The notes beneath the pieces are model-generated. The model saw nothing but the letters and a program-made list of their open reading frames with translations, searched no databases and was not told the origin of the DNA. Source: Cellulomonas_A sp047229345 (GTDB lineage: Bacteria; Actinomycetota; Actinomycetes; Actinomycetales; Cellulomonadaceae). From it: DNA of 64,000 nt. The position numbers were made by a program, and so were the translations under genes. Shown one piece after another: positions 1 to 7,966 of this stretch (its first letter is position 1; every line of letters starts with the position of its first letter). The stretch is from the NCBI RefSeq assembly GCF_047229345.1, contig NZ_JBFTER010000004.1:24612-88611 (forward strand), read 5' to 3'.

Positions 1-502
1 GCGCGCGACCGGTGGGGGACCGGCCCCACTGCAGCAGCCCTTCCATCACGGCGGCGAGGCACGCGGCGGTCGCGACGCGCGCCTCCAGCGGGTCGGCGCC
101 GTGCGTGAGGAGTCCCTGCACGACGAGGTCCTCGGTGCGCCTGTTGTTCTCCCACGCACGCGCCATGAGCCCGCGGTGACCCGCGATGAGTCGCACCCGG
201 TCGCGCGTCTCCCGCTCGGTGGGCTCCGGCACCGCCGACCAGGCGGCCTCGATCCCGAGCCGGACCCGCTCCAGGACGGGGAGCCCGGGTGCCCGAGCGA
301 GCACCGCCTCGACGATCACCTCGTCGTACGGGTCGTCGAGCACCACGTCCTCCTTGGTGGGGAAGTGCCGGAAGAACGTCATGTGGGAGACCCCGGCCGC
401 GGCTGCGACCTCGTTGACGGTCGTGGCGTCGAAGCCCCGCTCCACGAAGAGCGCGAGAGCCGCGGCGCGCAGCCGCTCCCGCGTCTCCTCCGACCGGCTC
501 AT
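1..502 (-). CDS. TetR/AcrR family transcriptional regulator (3' end outside window)
   Basis: The reading frame starts at ATG 502 and runs off the left edge, so about 167 residues are visible and the C-terminus is missing. The N-terminus is a standard TetR helix-turn-helix: a RERLRAAALALFVERGFDATTV stretch (cut here for length) followed by EVAAAAGVSHMTFFRHFPTKEDVV, where helix 3 is recognisable. The rest is the helical ligand-binding domain, whose ligand cannot be inferred. A perfect 15-bp inverted repeat lies 8 nt upstream of the start, which suggests autoregulation. No target gene is visible because the downstream neighbour is outside the window. Confidence 0.9.
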   Translation of the reverse strand, partial: MSRSEETRERLRAAALALFVERGFDATTVNEVAAAAGVSHMTFFRHFPTKEDVVLDDPYDEVIVEAVLARAPGLPVLERVRLGIEAAWSAVPEPTERETRDRVRLIAGHRGLMARAWENNRRTEDLVVQGLLTHGADPLEARVATAACLAAVMEGLLQWGRSPTGRA

Positions 503-509
503 GGCACGA

Positions 510-524
510 TGTTAGTCACTAACA
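510..524. promoter_or_regulatory. Candidate TetR operator
   Basis: TGTTAGTCACTAACA is a perfect inverted repeat with a 1-nt centre. It sits immediately upstream of the TetR-family start at 502 and has the TTAGT-N-ACTAA form common for TetR operators. It is AT-rich in a very GC-rich background, which makes chance less likely. Binding is inferred. Confidence 0.7.
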
Positions 525-567
525 ATCGCCCGCGGTAGCCCCCGCCGCGCCGCGTCTCGGGGACGGG

Positions 568-906
568 TCAGGCGCTCCGGGTGGTCACGGCCACCTCACC
601 ACCCGTGAGGTGGCGGTTCAGGCAGCCCAGCACCCGGCGCACGTCCGACTCGCTCGCGCCGACGGCGAAGGTCGCAGAGGCGCCGGAAGTCGGCAGGTCC
701 GCCGTCACGAGCGACTCGGCGACCGCGCCGTCGTCGAAGCACACGCTCCAGCCGCCGCGTGGGTGGCTGATCCCGACGACCCAGACGTCACCGTCACGGA
801 GCTCGGGCACGTCCGCCGGGACGCGGCGCCCGCCTGTGGCCGCGAGGGTCACGGCGACCAGCAGCAGGGCCGCACCCAAGGCGACGGACCGGCGTGCGAC
901 GCGCAT
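568..906 (-). CDS. Small exported protein of unknown function
   Basis: A 112-residue protein. ATG 906 is chosen over ATG 930 because AGGAGGGAG lies 7-8 nt upstream of it. The N-terminus has two arginines followed by a hydrophobic stretch (ALGAALLLVAVTLAAT), so it is a signal peptide or membrane anchor. The remaining 85 residues are soluble, with two cysteines (in SVCFDD and RVLGCLN) that could form a disulfide outside the cell. I recognise no domain. It lies upstream of the first TetR gene on the same strand and downstream of an ABC operon. Confidence 0.7.
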   Translation of the reverse strand: MRVARRSVALGAALLLVAVTLAATGGRRVPADVPELRDGDVWVVGISHPRGGWSVCFDDGAVAESLVTADLPTSGASATFAVGASESDVRRVLGCLNRHLTGGEVAVTTRSA

Positions 907-987
907 GGTGTGCTCCCTCCTGTCTTCCAAGTGCGTGTGTCTCGGCGCGCCGTCGTCCTACCGCTCGCCCGCAGCTCGAGCGGCGGC

Positions 988-2637
988 TCAGGCGGTCAGG
1001 TCGCGGCGGCGCAGCGCCCCTGCGGCGGCCGTGGCCAGGACTGCCGCAGCGACCGACATCAGGGCGAGCGGTGCGAACGTGACCGTCTCGTGCGGCGCAC
1101 TGGGGACCAGGGCGAACGGCGCGGCGTCGAGAACGGCGTCAGGCAGGTTGAACAGGGGCCCGTACAGGCCGACGACGATCGACACCACCAGGACGACCCA
1201 CAGCCACCACGTACCGGCGCGCAGGCCGTGGGCGAGAGCCGCCAGGCCGACGAAGGCCAGCACCACGGGCAGGTACACCAGGGCGGCCAGCGTGAACTCA
1301 CCCACGAGCGCGGGGTCCTCGACGGCGCCGGCGACCCCGGCGCCCAACCCGAGCCCGGACGCCAGCAGGAGCAGCGCCGACCCCAGGGCGGTGACGGCGA
1401 GCGACCCGCCGAGCCAGGACGTCCGGCTCACCGCCGTCGCGAGCACCAGGCTCGTGCGGCCCTCGTCCTCCTCCCGGTTCAGCCGGTTGACGGAGACGAC
1501 CGCGTAGACCGCGACCGCCATGGCGAAGAACGCCAGGAACGCGGACAGGGTCGAGCGCAGCACGTCGCCGGCGTCGGCCCCGCCGAAGACCTCCGCGAGC
1601 TGGGGCTGTGCCTCGAAGCTGTCCACGATGCCCTGGGCCATGGAGCCGGTGAGGATCGCGAAGACGAACAACCCCACAGCCCACCAGACGATCGTCGCCC
1701 GCTCCATGCGCAGGGCCAGGCCGGCGGGGCTCAGCAGCGCCCGGCGCGCTGCGGGGCGCCCCCGACGTGAGGGGACGATCCCCGCGCCGACGTCCCGGCG
1801 CCCGACGAGCGCGAACGCCGCGGCGACGAGCACCCCCGTCGTCGCGACCGCGAGGAGCAGCGGCCACCACCGCAGGTCGACGAACGCGCGGGTCTGCTGG
1901 GCCCAGCCGACGGGCGACAGCCACGACAGGGCGCTGCCGCCGCGCTGCTGGGCGTCGCCGACCCCGCGCAGCACGTCGGCGAGCCCGAGCAGCGCACCCG
2001 CCATGCCCGAGGCGGTGCGGGCGTGCTCGCTCAGCTGCGCCGCCACGGCCGCGACGGCTCCGAACGTGAGGCCGACCGCGGCGGCACCGGCGGCGACCGC
2101 GAGCGAGTCCACCGGATCGAGGTCGCTCCCGACCAGCGCGGCAAGCAGCACGGCACCGACCGCCACGTTCGCCACGGCCAGGACCCCGAGCGCGGCCGTC
2201 AACGGGGCGCCGCGACCCACCGCGCCCGCGCGCACCATGTCGGCGCGCCCGGACTCCTCCTCGGCGCGCGTGTGCCGCACGACCAGGAAGATCGACATGA
2301 GCGCGACGGCGACCGCGATCATCCCGAGCATCTCGTTGGCGATCATCACCCCGAACGAGTAGGCGTCCAGGCCGTAGCCCGGGCCGGTCATGAACGCCCC
2401 CGACGGGTCCTTCATGATCTCGGCCCGCGTCTGCATCGCGGCGGCGTCCGGGTAGACCACGGGGAGCGCCGCCCCCATGTACCCGATGAGCGCCCCGATG
2501 CTCAGCGCCCACACGGCGATCCGGACCCGGTCGCGGCGCAGTCCGAACCGCAGCAGGCGACCGGTCCCGGTCAGCGCCGAGCCAGGCGCGGGGGCGACGT
2601 CCGGCGCGGTCCGGTGCGCGCGGGTCAGCGTGGTCAT
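988..2637 (-). CDS. ABC transporter permease, multidrug/polyketide-export type
   Basis: A 549-residue membrane protein with two similar halves, each of about six hydrophobic segments (for example ALSIGALIGYMGAALPVV near the N-terminus and FAILTGSMAQGIV near the middle). This is the layout of actinobacterial exporter permeases of the TnrB3/COG3559 type. The ATG overlaps the stop of the ATPase gene (ATGA at 2634-2637), so translation is coupled and the two proteins form one exporter. A longer frame exists upstream, but it runs antiparallel through the ATPase gene and is not coding. Substrate unknown; the TetR gene next door suggests an inducible efflux pump. Confidence 0.9.
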   Translation of the reverse strand: MTTLTRAHRTAPDVAPAPGSALTGTGRLLRFGLRRDRVRIAVWALSIGALIGYMGAALPVVYPDAAAMQTRAEIMKDPSGAFMTGPGYGLDAYSFGVMIANEMLGMIAVAVALMSIFLVVRHTRAEEESGRADMVRAGAVGRGAPLTAALGVLAVANVAVGAVLLAALVGSDLDPVDSLAVAAGAAAVGLTFGAVAAVAAQLSEHARTASGMAGALLGLADVLRGVGDAQQRGGSALSWLSPVGWAQQTRAFVDLRWWPLLLAVATTGVLVAAAFALVGRRDVGAGIVPSRRGRPAARRALLSPAGLALRMERATIVWWAVGLFVFAILTGSMAQGIVDSFEAQPQLAEVFGGADAGDVLRSTLSAFLAFFAMAVAVYAVVSVNRLNREEDEGRTSLVLATAVSRTSWLGGSLAVTALGSALLLLASGLGLGAGVAGAVEDPALVGEFTLAALVYLPVVLAFVGLAALAHGLRAGTWWLWVVLVVSIVVGLYGPLFNLPDAVLDAAPFALVPSAPHETVTFAPLALMSVAAAVLATAAAGALRRRDLTA

Positions 2638-3542
2638 CGCACACCGCCGACCACGCTCGTCGCGCCGTCGTAGTGGTGGAGGAAGAGCTCCTCGAGCGTC
2701 GGCGGGGTCACCGTGAGGTTCGTGATGCCCGCGGTCGCCAACGCGGCCATCACACGGGACAGCGCTACGTCGTCGACCGTGAACGTCAGGCGCGACCCGT
2801 CCTGCACGACGTCGTGGACCCCGTCGAGCACACGCACGGCCTCGGCGCCCTGGGACGTGGAGACGCGCACGGTGCTGCGGGTCAGGTGACGCATGTCCGC
2901 CAGGCTGCCGCTCTGCACGGAGCGCCCGGCGCGGATGATCGTGACCCGGTCGCAGAGCTTCTCGACCTCGGCCAGGATGTGGCTCGAGAGCAGCACGGTC
3001 GTCCCCCGCGCGGTGACCTCCTGGACGCACTGCTGGAACGCGAGCTCCATCAGCGGGTCCAGCCCGGACGTCGGCTCGTCCAGGACGAGGAGCTCGACGT
3101 CGCTCGCCAGCGCGGCCACCAGCGCCACCTTCTGCCGGTTGCCCTTCGAGTAGGTTCGCGTCTTCTTCGTCGGGTCGAGGTCGAAGCGCTCGAGCAGCGC
3201 GGCCTTGCGCGCCGGGTCGAGCCGCCCGCGCAGGCTCGCGAACAGGTCGATGACCTCCCCGCCCGTGAGCTTGGGCCACAGGTTCACGTCGCCGGGCACG
3301 TAGGCCAGGCGCCGGTGCAGGGCGACGGCGTCCGCCCACGGGTCGTCTCCGAAGAGCCGCACCGTGCCGGAGTCGGCGCGCAGCAGGCCGAGCAGCACCC
3401 GGATGGTCGTGGACTTCCCGGCGCCGTTCGGGCCGAGGAAACCGTGCACCTCGCCGGGCGCCACGGTCAGGTCGAGCTCGTCCAGCGCACGCACCGCGCC
3501 GAACGACTTGGTCAGGGCTCGCACATCGATGACAGGGGACAT
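2634..3542 (-). CDS. ABC transporter ATP-binding protein
   Basis: A 302-residue nucleotide-binding subunit. It has Walker A (GPNGAGKST), an unusual signature region (YSKGNRQKVALVAAL, with SKGNRQ replacing LSGGQ), Walker B (LLVLDEPTSGLDP) and a switch His (LLSSHILAE). The C-terminal about 80 residues form the extension usual in drug exporters. ATG 3542 is chosen, but an in-frame GTG at 3551 would add three residues. It is the first gene of the ATPase-permease pair and lies 67 nt downstream of a TetR gene on the same strand, which is probably its regulator. Confidence 0.93.
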   Translation of the reverse strand: MSPVIDVRALTKSFGAVRALDELDLTVAPGEVHGFLGPNGAGKSTTIRVLLGLLRADSGTVRLFGDDPWADAVALHRRLAYVPGDVNLWPKLTGGEVIDLFASLRGRLDPARKAALLERFDLDPTKKTRTYSKGNRQKVALVAALASDVELLVLDEPTSGLDPLMELAFQQCVQEVTARGTTVLLSSHILAEVEKLCDRVTIIRAGRSVQSGSLADMRHLTRSTVRVSTSQGAEAVRVLDGVHDVVQDGSRLTFTVDDVALSRVMAALATAGITNLTVTPPTLEELFLHHYDGATSVVGGVR

Positions 3543-3609
3543 CGCACTCACGCTCTCGTGGGGTACCGCCGGGACAGGGTCGTCGGCGGGGCCGGGCGGC
3601 TCCGCCGTG

Positions 3610-4281
3610 TCAGGCGCTGCGTGCAGCGTCGGGCGCCTCCGGCGGGTCGCACACGTAGAGCAGGTACGCGTCGAGCATCGTGTTGTCCGTCATCAGACCG
3701 TGCGTGAACAGCTCGACGGTCGGCAGCATCATCCGGTCCCGGTACCCGTGCAGCATCGAGACGACGTCGGTCGGGTCGGCCGGCGGGTTCAGCGTCATGT
3801 CCAGCAGCAGCGCACCGAGACCCTGCACGGTCAGGTAGCGGGCCCGCGCCTTCTCGTCGCGGCTGGGACGCATCGTGCCGGCGGCGACCGCCTCGGCGAT
3901 GTACACCTCGGCGTCCGCGATGAAGTGCTCGACGAAGTCCCGCGCCAGGTCTCCGCCGGCCTGGAGGCTCCGCAGCGCATACCCGACCAGCGGCGCGTAC
4001 TCGTCCATGGACGCCAGCTGCAGCAGCACGTCCTGCGTGCCGCCGCCCGCCAGGGCCCGCTCCTTCGACGCCCGGATCTCGGCCAGGACGTGCGCGTCGC
4101 ACGCCGCGCGCAAGCCCTCCTTGGAGCCGAAGTGGTGCAGGATCAGCGCCGCACTGACCCCGGCGTCCTCCGCGATCATGCGCAGTCCGACGCCGAAGCC
4201 CTCGCGCCCGAACCGGGCCACTGCGGCGTCGCGGATCCGCGTGCGCGCCGTCAGGTCATCGACCCGGGCTGACCTTGCCAT
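3610..4281 (-). CDS. TetR/AcrR family transcriptional regulator of the adjacent ABC exporter
   Basis: A 223-residue protein. The helix-turn-helix covers about residues 10-57 (IRDAAVARFGREGFGVGL... DAGVSAALILHHFGSKEGL). The rest is a helical ligand-binding domain ending in a TetR-type C-terminal pattern (MLPTVELFTHGLM). It is co-directional with and upstream of the ATPase-permease genes, so it probably represses an operon that includes itself. A 20-bp imperfect inverted repeat lies 9-28 nt upstream of the start. A longer in-frame reading upstream of ATG 4281 is rejected because it passes through that operator region. Confidence 0.92.
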   Translation of the reverse strand: MARSARVDDLTARTRIRDAAVARFGREGFGVGLRMIAEDAGVSAALILHHFGSKEGLRAACDAHVLAEIRASKERALAGGGTQDVLLQLASMDEYAPLVGYALRSLQAGGDLARDFVEHFIADAEVYIAEAVAAGTMRPSRDEKARARYLTVQGLGALLLDMTLNPPADPTDVVSMLHGYRDRMMLPTVELFTHGLMTDNTMLDAYLLYVCDPPEAPDAARSA

Positions 4282-4289
4282 GGCACTCA

Positions 4290-4309
4290 GACTAAACGCG
4301 TGTTCAGTC
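4290..4309. promoter_or_regulatory. Candidate TetR operator
   Basis: GACTAAACGCGTGTTCAGTC is an inverted repeat with 16 of 20 positions symmetric, centred between 4299 and 4300. It lies directly upstream of the TetR start at 4281. It also lies between this gene and the divergent small membrane-protein gene at 4385, so it could control both. Confidence 0.65.
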
Positions 4310-4384
4310 GCGACGCAAGGGGTCTTCAGTGCCGGAGGCTGCGGCAGACATGACGGTGACGTGTTGCGGCAAGTCCGCCTCGAG

Positions 4385-4723
4385 ATGGCGAAGGACATGC
4401 CTCGCGGTCGCAATGACTCGCTCGAGCGGCTGTGGGTCCCTCTGCTCGTCGTGCTGGCCGTCGCGGTGGTGTGCATCGGGGCGTGGTTCGTCGTCGACGT
4501 GCGCACCGATCCGGACCTCGCCGGGCAGGTCGAGCAGCAGGCGGAGCGCGCCGAGGTGCTGCTCGACGAGTACATGCTTCCCACTGGCGACGGTCAGGCG
4601 CAGGTACGGATGCTCATGGACGGCGCCTGGAGCGACGGTCTCGTCCGCGTCGAGGGCGACGTCGCGACGCTGCTCGTCCGCGATGCCGAGGATCGGTACG
4701 TCCCGGTCCGTCCGCTCGGCTGA
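4385..4723 (+). CDS. Small single-pass membrane protein, unknown function
   Basis: A 112-residue protein divergent from the TetR gene. A short basic N-terminus is followed by one transmembrane segment (LLVVLAVAVVCIGAWFVV, about residues 19-36), then a soluble domain of about 75 residues with no cysteines. This fits a membrane-anchored protein with an extracytoplasmic domain. No clear ribosome-binding site is visible; ATG 4397 is an alternative start. Family not recognised. The intergenic stretch after it (4724-5019) holds nothing I can name. Confidence 0.55.
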   Translation: MAKDMPRGRNDSLERLWVPLLVVLAVAVVCIGAWFVVDVRTDPDLAGQVEQQAERAEVLLDEYMLPTGDGQAQVRMLMDGAWSDGLVRVEGDVATLLVRDAEDRYVPVRPLG

Positions 4724-5019
4724 CCCCACAACCGGGACGCTCGGTTTGCCCGGGGCTCCTGGGTCGTCGTGCCACCGTCATACGCCCGCAGCCGCAACGC
4801 TCGTCTTGTTCCAGTGGGACGACGAACGCGGGGCACGTCGTCCACAGGAGCCCACGCCATGTCACGGCTCCCGTTGGCTGGCTTGAACTGCGCGTCGCGC
4901 CGTAGCCGATGAGGGTGTGAGCCCGGCGGCGGAAGCGACCTTGTGGGTCCGCGGGACGCGATTCGCCTGCGAAACACGGCCGAGAACAGAGGTGAAGGCG
5001 ACCGGACGACCCCCGCGCC

Positions 5020-5172
5020 TCACCGAGTGAGGAACGGAAGGGCTTGCCACCCCGGCCAGGCGTTCACGAACCACAGGAGCGCGGCGTTGACGAGCACGGA
5101 GACGGCGTAGCCGGCGCGCCGCGCCGCGAGGGAAGGCCGCGCCCCACGCCGTCGTCCCGTGGCGGAGCTCAT
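5020..5172 (-). pseudogene. Truncated N-terminus of a small multi-pass membrane protein
   Basis: The frame starts at ATG 5172, overlapping the stop of the upstream permease gene (ATGA), and stops after 50 residues. It has a basic head and one hydrophobic helix (AVSVLVNAALLWFVNAWPGW) and ends just after PFLTR. From memory, this resembles the first helix of a family of about 150-residue actinobacterial membrane proteins that continue with further helices; none of the three frames downstream continues the pattern. I therefore read it as a deletion remnant, but a genuine 50-residue membrane peptide is possible. Confidence 0.5.
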
Positions 5173-6827
5173 CGCCTCTCCCACCGGAAGAAGCGCAGCG
5201 CGAACGCCCCGGCGACCACCGACCACAGCAGCAGGATGCCGAGGTGTCCCCACGGGACCGCACCGTCGGCGGGACTCCGTGCCGCGAGCAGCGCACCGCG
5301 CACGTGGTGCAGCGGCAGAACGGAGCCGACGCCGGCCATCCAGTCGGGCAGGGGGACGACGAACACGTCGGAGACGAAGGCGAGTGGCAGGAGCACGACG
5401 AGAGCGAGAGCGCCGACCGCCTCCGCCGTCGGGCAGGCGGCCGCCACCGCGAACCCGAGTGCTGCCATGGCCAGGGTGCCGAGGACGACCGCAGGCACCA
5501 CCAGCAGGGCATCGGTGACGGCGAGCGGTGCACCGAGGAAGAAGGAGGTGACCATCAGCAGGAGGGCGACGATCAGCGAGAGCCACATGCCGGCCATCAC
5601 CCGTCCGGCGAGGTACTCCCAGCCCCGCAGGGGAGTTCCGGTGAGCCGCTTGAGCTCGCCACGGTCGCGCGCCCGCGCGACCGCCTCGGGCAGGTTCATG
5701 AACGCGATCACGCTGAGCCCCCACGCCGCCATGCTCGCGGCGAACGAGGAGACGAACGGCACGCCGTCGATGGTCACGTCCGGCCCTTGCAGCGTCACCA
5801 TCAGCGCGTGCAGGCCCACGGGCATCACGACGGCGAAGAACACGGCGCCCGAGTCACGGCGTGCCGCCCGGTCGGCGGCACGTGCCTGGTCCAGCACCAG
5901 GGACACGCTGCTCAGGGCCCGACCATTCCGAGCGCGCGACGAGTGCTGTGCCGGATGCGGGGTTCGAGCAGCATCGGCTGGTCCCCGTCCACGATGGTGC
6001 ACGACGCGCGGTGCCGCCGGTTCGACGTGGAAGCGGATCGACGCCACGGTCACAGCGCCGGCTCCCCAGAACGCCAGGACGAGGAGCGTCCGACCGTCCC
6101 ACCCGCCGCCCGCGGCGTGCGGGTCGAACTGGCCCTGGAGGCTCGTCGTGAAGGGTTCGAGCGGCAGCAGGGCCGCGGCGGACGACAGCCACCCAGGCAT
6201 CTCCACCCCGACCATGAACGTGCCCGAGGCGAACATGAGGACGACCGCGATGGCGACGGAGCCGGCCTGCGCTGCTGCGGCGGTCCGCGACAGCGCAGCC
6301 GTAGCAACGCCCAGCGCGGCGAAGCAGCCGAGCCCGGCAGCGAGGGTCACCAGCGTCGCAGGGAGCGTCCGGGGGACCAGCTGCACGTCGTACGCGACGA
6401 TGCCGACCGCGAGAGCGACGGCGACCGAGGCGAGAGCGAAGGTGGCAGCGGCGGCGATCCGCGCGGTGAGGTAGAGCGGGATCGGGAGCGGGCTGCCGAG
6501 CACGCGCTTGAGGACACGCCGGTCCCGTGCCTCCGCGAGCGTCGTGGCCACGGTCGGGAAGGCCGCGAACACGAGACCCATGGCCGCCGCCGCCGGTGTG
6601 ACGACCTGCATCACCCGGAGGCCGCCCGTGCCGTCGAGCACGTCGTTGCCGGCGACGGCACCGATGACGAGCAGCCAGACGAGGGGAAGAGCGAGCGAGA
6701 AGGCGAGCGTCAGCCGAGATCTCCAGAGGTCCTGAAGCGCATGCAGGTACTGGTCCCGCAGCAGCGTCCCGCCCCCGGGGCGGGCCGCTCGTCCGGGGGA
6801 CGGGGCGAGATGCGCAACGGCGGTCAT
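5169..6827 (-). CDS. ABC-2 type permease with two fused membrane domains
   Basis: A 552-residue protein made of two ABC-2 permease units in one chain. Unit 1 covers about residues 25-265 (start LRDQYLHALQDLWRSRLTLAF, motif TTLAEARDRRVLKRVLGSPL). Unit 2 covers about residues 300-552 with the parallel motif EAVARARDRGELKRLTGTPL. The repeated R-D-R-x-x-L-K-R-x-x-G-(S/T)-P-L loop in both halves shows the duplication. Many relatives encode the halves separately. The ATG overlaps the stop of the ATPase gene. Export substrate unknown. Confidence 0.88.
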   Translation of the reverse strand: MTAVAHLAPSPGRAARPGGGTLLRDQYLHALQDLWRSRLTLAFSLALPLVWLLVIGAVAGNDVLDGTGGLRVMQVVTPAAAAMGLVFAAFPTVATTLAEARDRRVLKRVLGSPLPIPLYLTARIAAAATFALASVAVALAVGIVAYDVQLVPRTLPATLVTLAAGLGCFAALGVATAALSRTAAAAQAGSVAIAVVLMFASGTFMVGVEMPGWLSSAAALLPLEPFTTSLQGQFDPHAAGGGWDGRTLLVLAFWGAGAVTVASIRFHVEPAAPRVVHHRGRGPADAARTPHPAQHSSRARNGRALSSVSLVLDQARAADRAARRDSGAVFFAVVMPVGLHALMVTLQGPDVTIDGVPFVSSFAASMAAWGLSVIAFMNLPEAVARARDRGELKRLTGTPLRGWEYLAGRVMAGMWLSLIVALLLMVTSFFLGAPLAVTDALLVVPAVVLGTLAMAALGFAVAAACPTAEAVGALALVVLLPLAFVSDVFVVPLPDWMAGVGSVLPLHHVRGALLAARSPADGAVPWGHLGILLLWSVVAGAFALRFFRWERR

Positions 6828-7774
6828 CGCACCACCTCTCCGTGCGAACCGGGCGAGGCCGCGAGCTGCAGCGGATCGTCGTGCGGCGTGCCGACCAGGT
6901 CGAGGTACACGTCCTCGAGGCTGGCCTGCCGGACCGACAACGCGGCGAGCTCGACGCCGCGGTCCAGCGCCCAGCCGGTCAGCGTGTGCAGCACACCTGT
7001 CGGGTGCGCGGTGGCGATCTGCCAGTCGAGGCCGGTGGCTACCAGCGGGCCGTCGAGCGGGGGAAGGTCCGACGCGGGGTGTTCGGGTGGGAGCCGGAAC
7101 GACACCGTGGGACTGCCTCCCGCGCCGAGCTCGGACGGCGTCCCGAGGGCGGCGAGCCGGCCGTGGACGAGCACTGCCACGCGGTCGGCGAGGTGCTCGG
7201 CCTCGTCCATGTAGTGGGTCGTCAGCAGCACGGTCGTCCCGCCGGCCCGGAGCTCCTCGACCAGATCCCAGGCGCGGCGGCGCGCCGCGGGGTCGAAGCC
7301 GGTGGTCGGCTCGTCGAGGAAGAGCAGCTGCGGGTCGCCGGCGAGCCCGAGCGCGAGGTCGAGCCGTCTGCGCTGGCCGCCGGAGAGCGTACGGATCCGC
7401 CGGTCGCGCGCGTCCGTGAGCCCGACGCGGTCGATGACGTCGTCCGCGTCGAGGCCGCGCGGGTACATGCGGCTGAAGAGACGCACCGTCTCCGCGACCG
7501 TGAACAGCTCGTCGAACCCCGCGTCCTGCAGGACGATCCCGACGCGCTCGCGCATCTCACGTCCACCCGTCGCGGGGTCGAAGCCGAGCACGCGCACCTC
7601 CCCGCGGGTGCGCGACCGGTGGCCCTCGAGGATCTCGACGGTCGTCGTCTTGCCGGCGCCGTTGGGACCGAGGAGCGCGACGACCTCTCCGTCGTCCACC
7701 GTGAACGACAGGCCGTCGACGGCCACGGTGTCGCCGTACTCCTTGCGCAGGCCGTCGACCGAGATCGCCGCCAT
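6824..7774 (-). CDS. ABC transporter ATP-binding protein, DrrA-like
   Basis: A 316-residue ATPase with Walker A (GPNGAGKTTT), Q-loop (VLQDAGF), signature LSGGQRRRLDLA, Walker B (LLFLDEPTTGFDP) and H-loop (LTTHYMDEAE). The C-terminal extension of about 100 residues is of the type found in daunorubicin-resistance-like exporters. It is the first gene of a coupled ATPase-permease-stub operon. The upstream region (7775-7966) is shared with the divergent alcohol dehydrogenase gene. Confidence 0.93.
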   Translation of the reverse strand: MAAISVDGLRKEYGDTVAVDGLSFTVDDGEVVALLGPNGAGKTTTVEILEGHRSRTRGEVRVLGFDPATGGREMRERVGIVLQDAGFDELFTVAETVRLFSRMYPRGLDADDVIDRVGLTDARDRRIRTLSGGQRRRLDLALGLAGDPQLLFLDEPTTGFDPAARRRAWDLVEELRAGGTTVLLTTHYMDEAEHLADRVAVLVHGRLAALGTPSELGAGGSPTVSFRLPPEHPASDLPPLDGPLVATGLDWQIATAHPTGVLHTLTGWALDRGVELAALSVRQASLEDVYLDLVGTPHDDPLQLAASPGSHGEVVR

Positions 7775-7838
7775 GAGACACCTCCGTGTGCCGCGTGCGC
7801 GTCACCTCCACGCTCCACCGGACCTGCGGCCGGTACCA

Positions 7839-7852
7839 GGGACCTTCGACTC
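7839..7852. promoter_or_regulatory. Candidate DosR-like binding site
   Basis: GGGACCTTCGACTC matches the palindromic DosR-type pattern GGGACTWWAGTCCC at 10 of 14 positions. It lies in the divergent region upstream of the alcohol dehydrogenase gene, 115 nt before its start. Support is the match plus the nearby DosR/DosS-like genes; the match alone would be weak. Confidence 0.35.
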
Positions 7853-7966
7853 GGCCGCCGGCCGGCCGTGTGACTTCTGGCCCTGGTGCTCGACCTCCGC
7901 ACCACCGCACGGTGGTCCGGCACGGGCGGACGACCCGGCCGGCCCGTTTCGAGGTGGGGAGGACTC

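Noticed and set aside
4962..4973. Palindrome TTCGCCTGCGAA in the 4724-5019 gap
   Set aside because: Short, isolated and not placed at a promoter; it could be chance.
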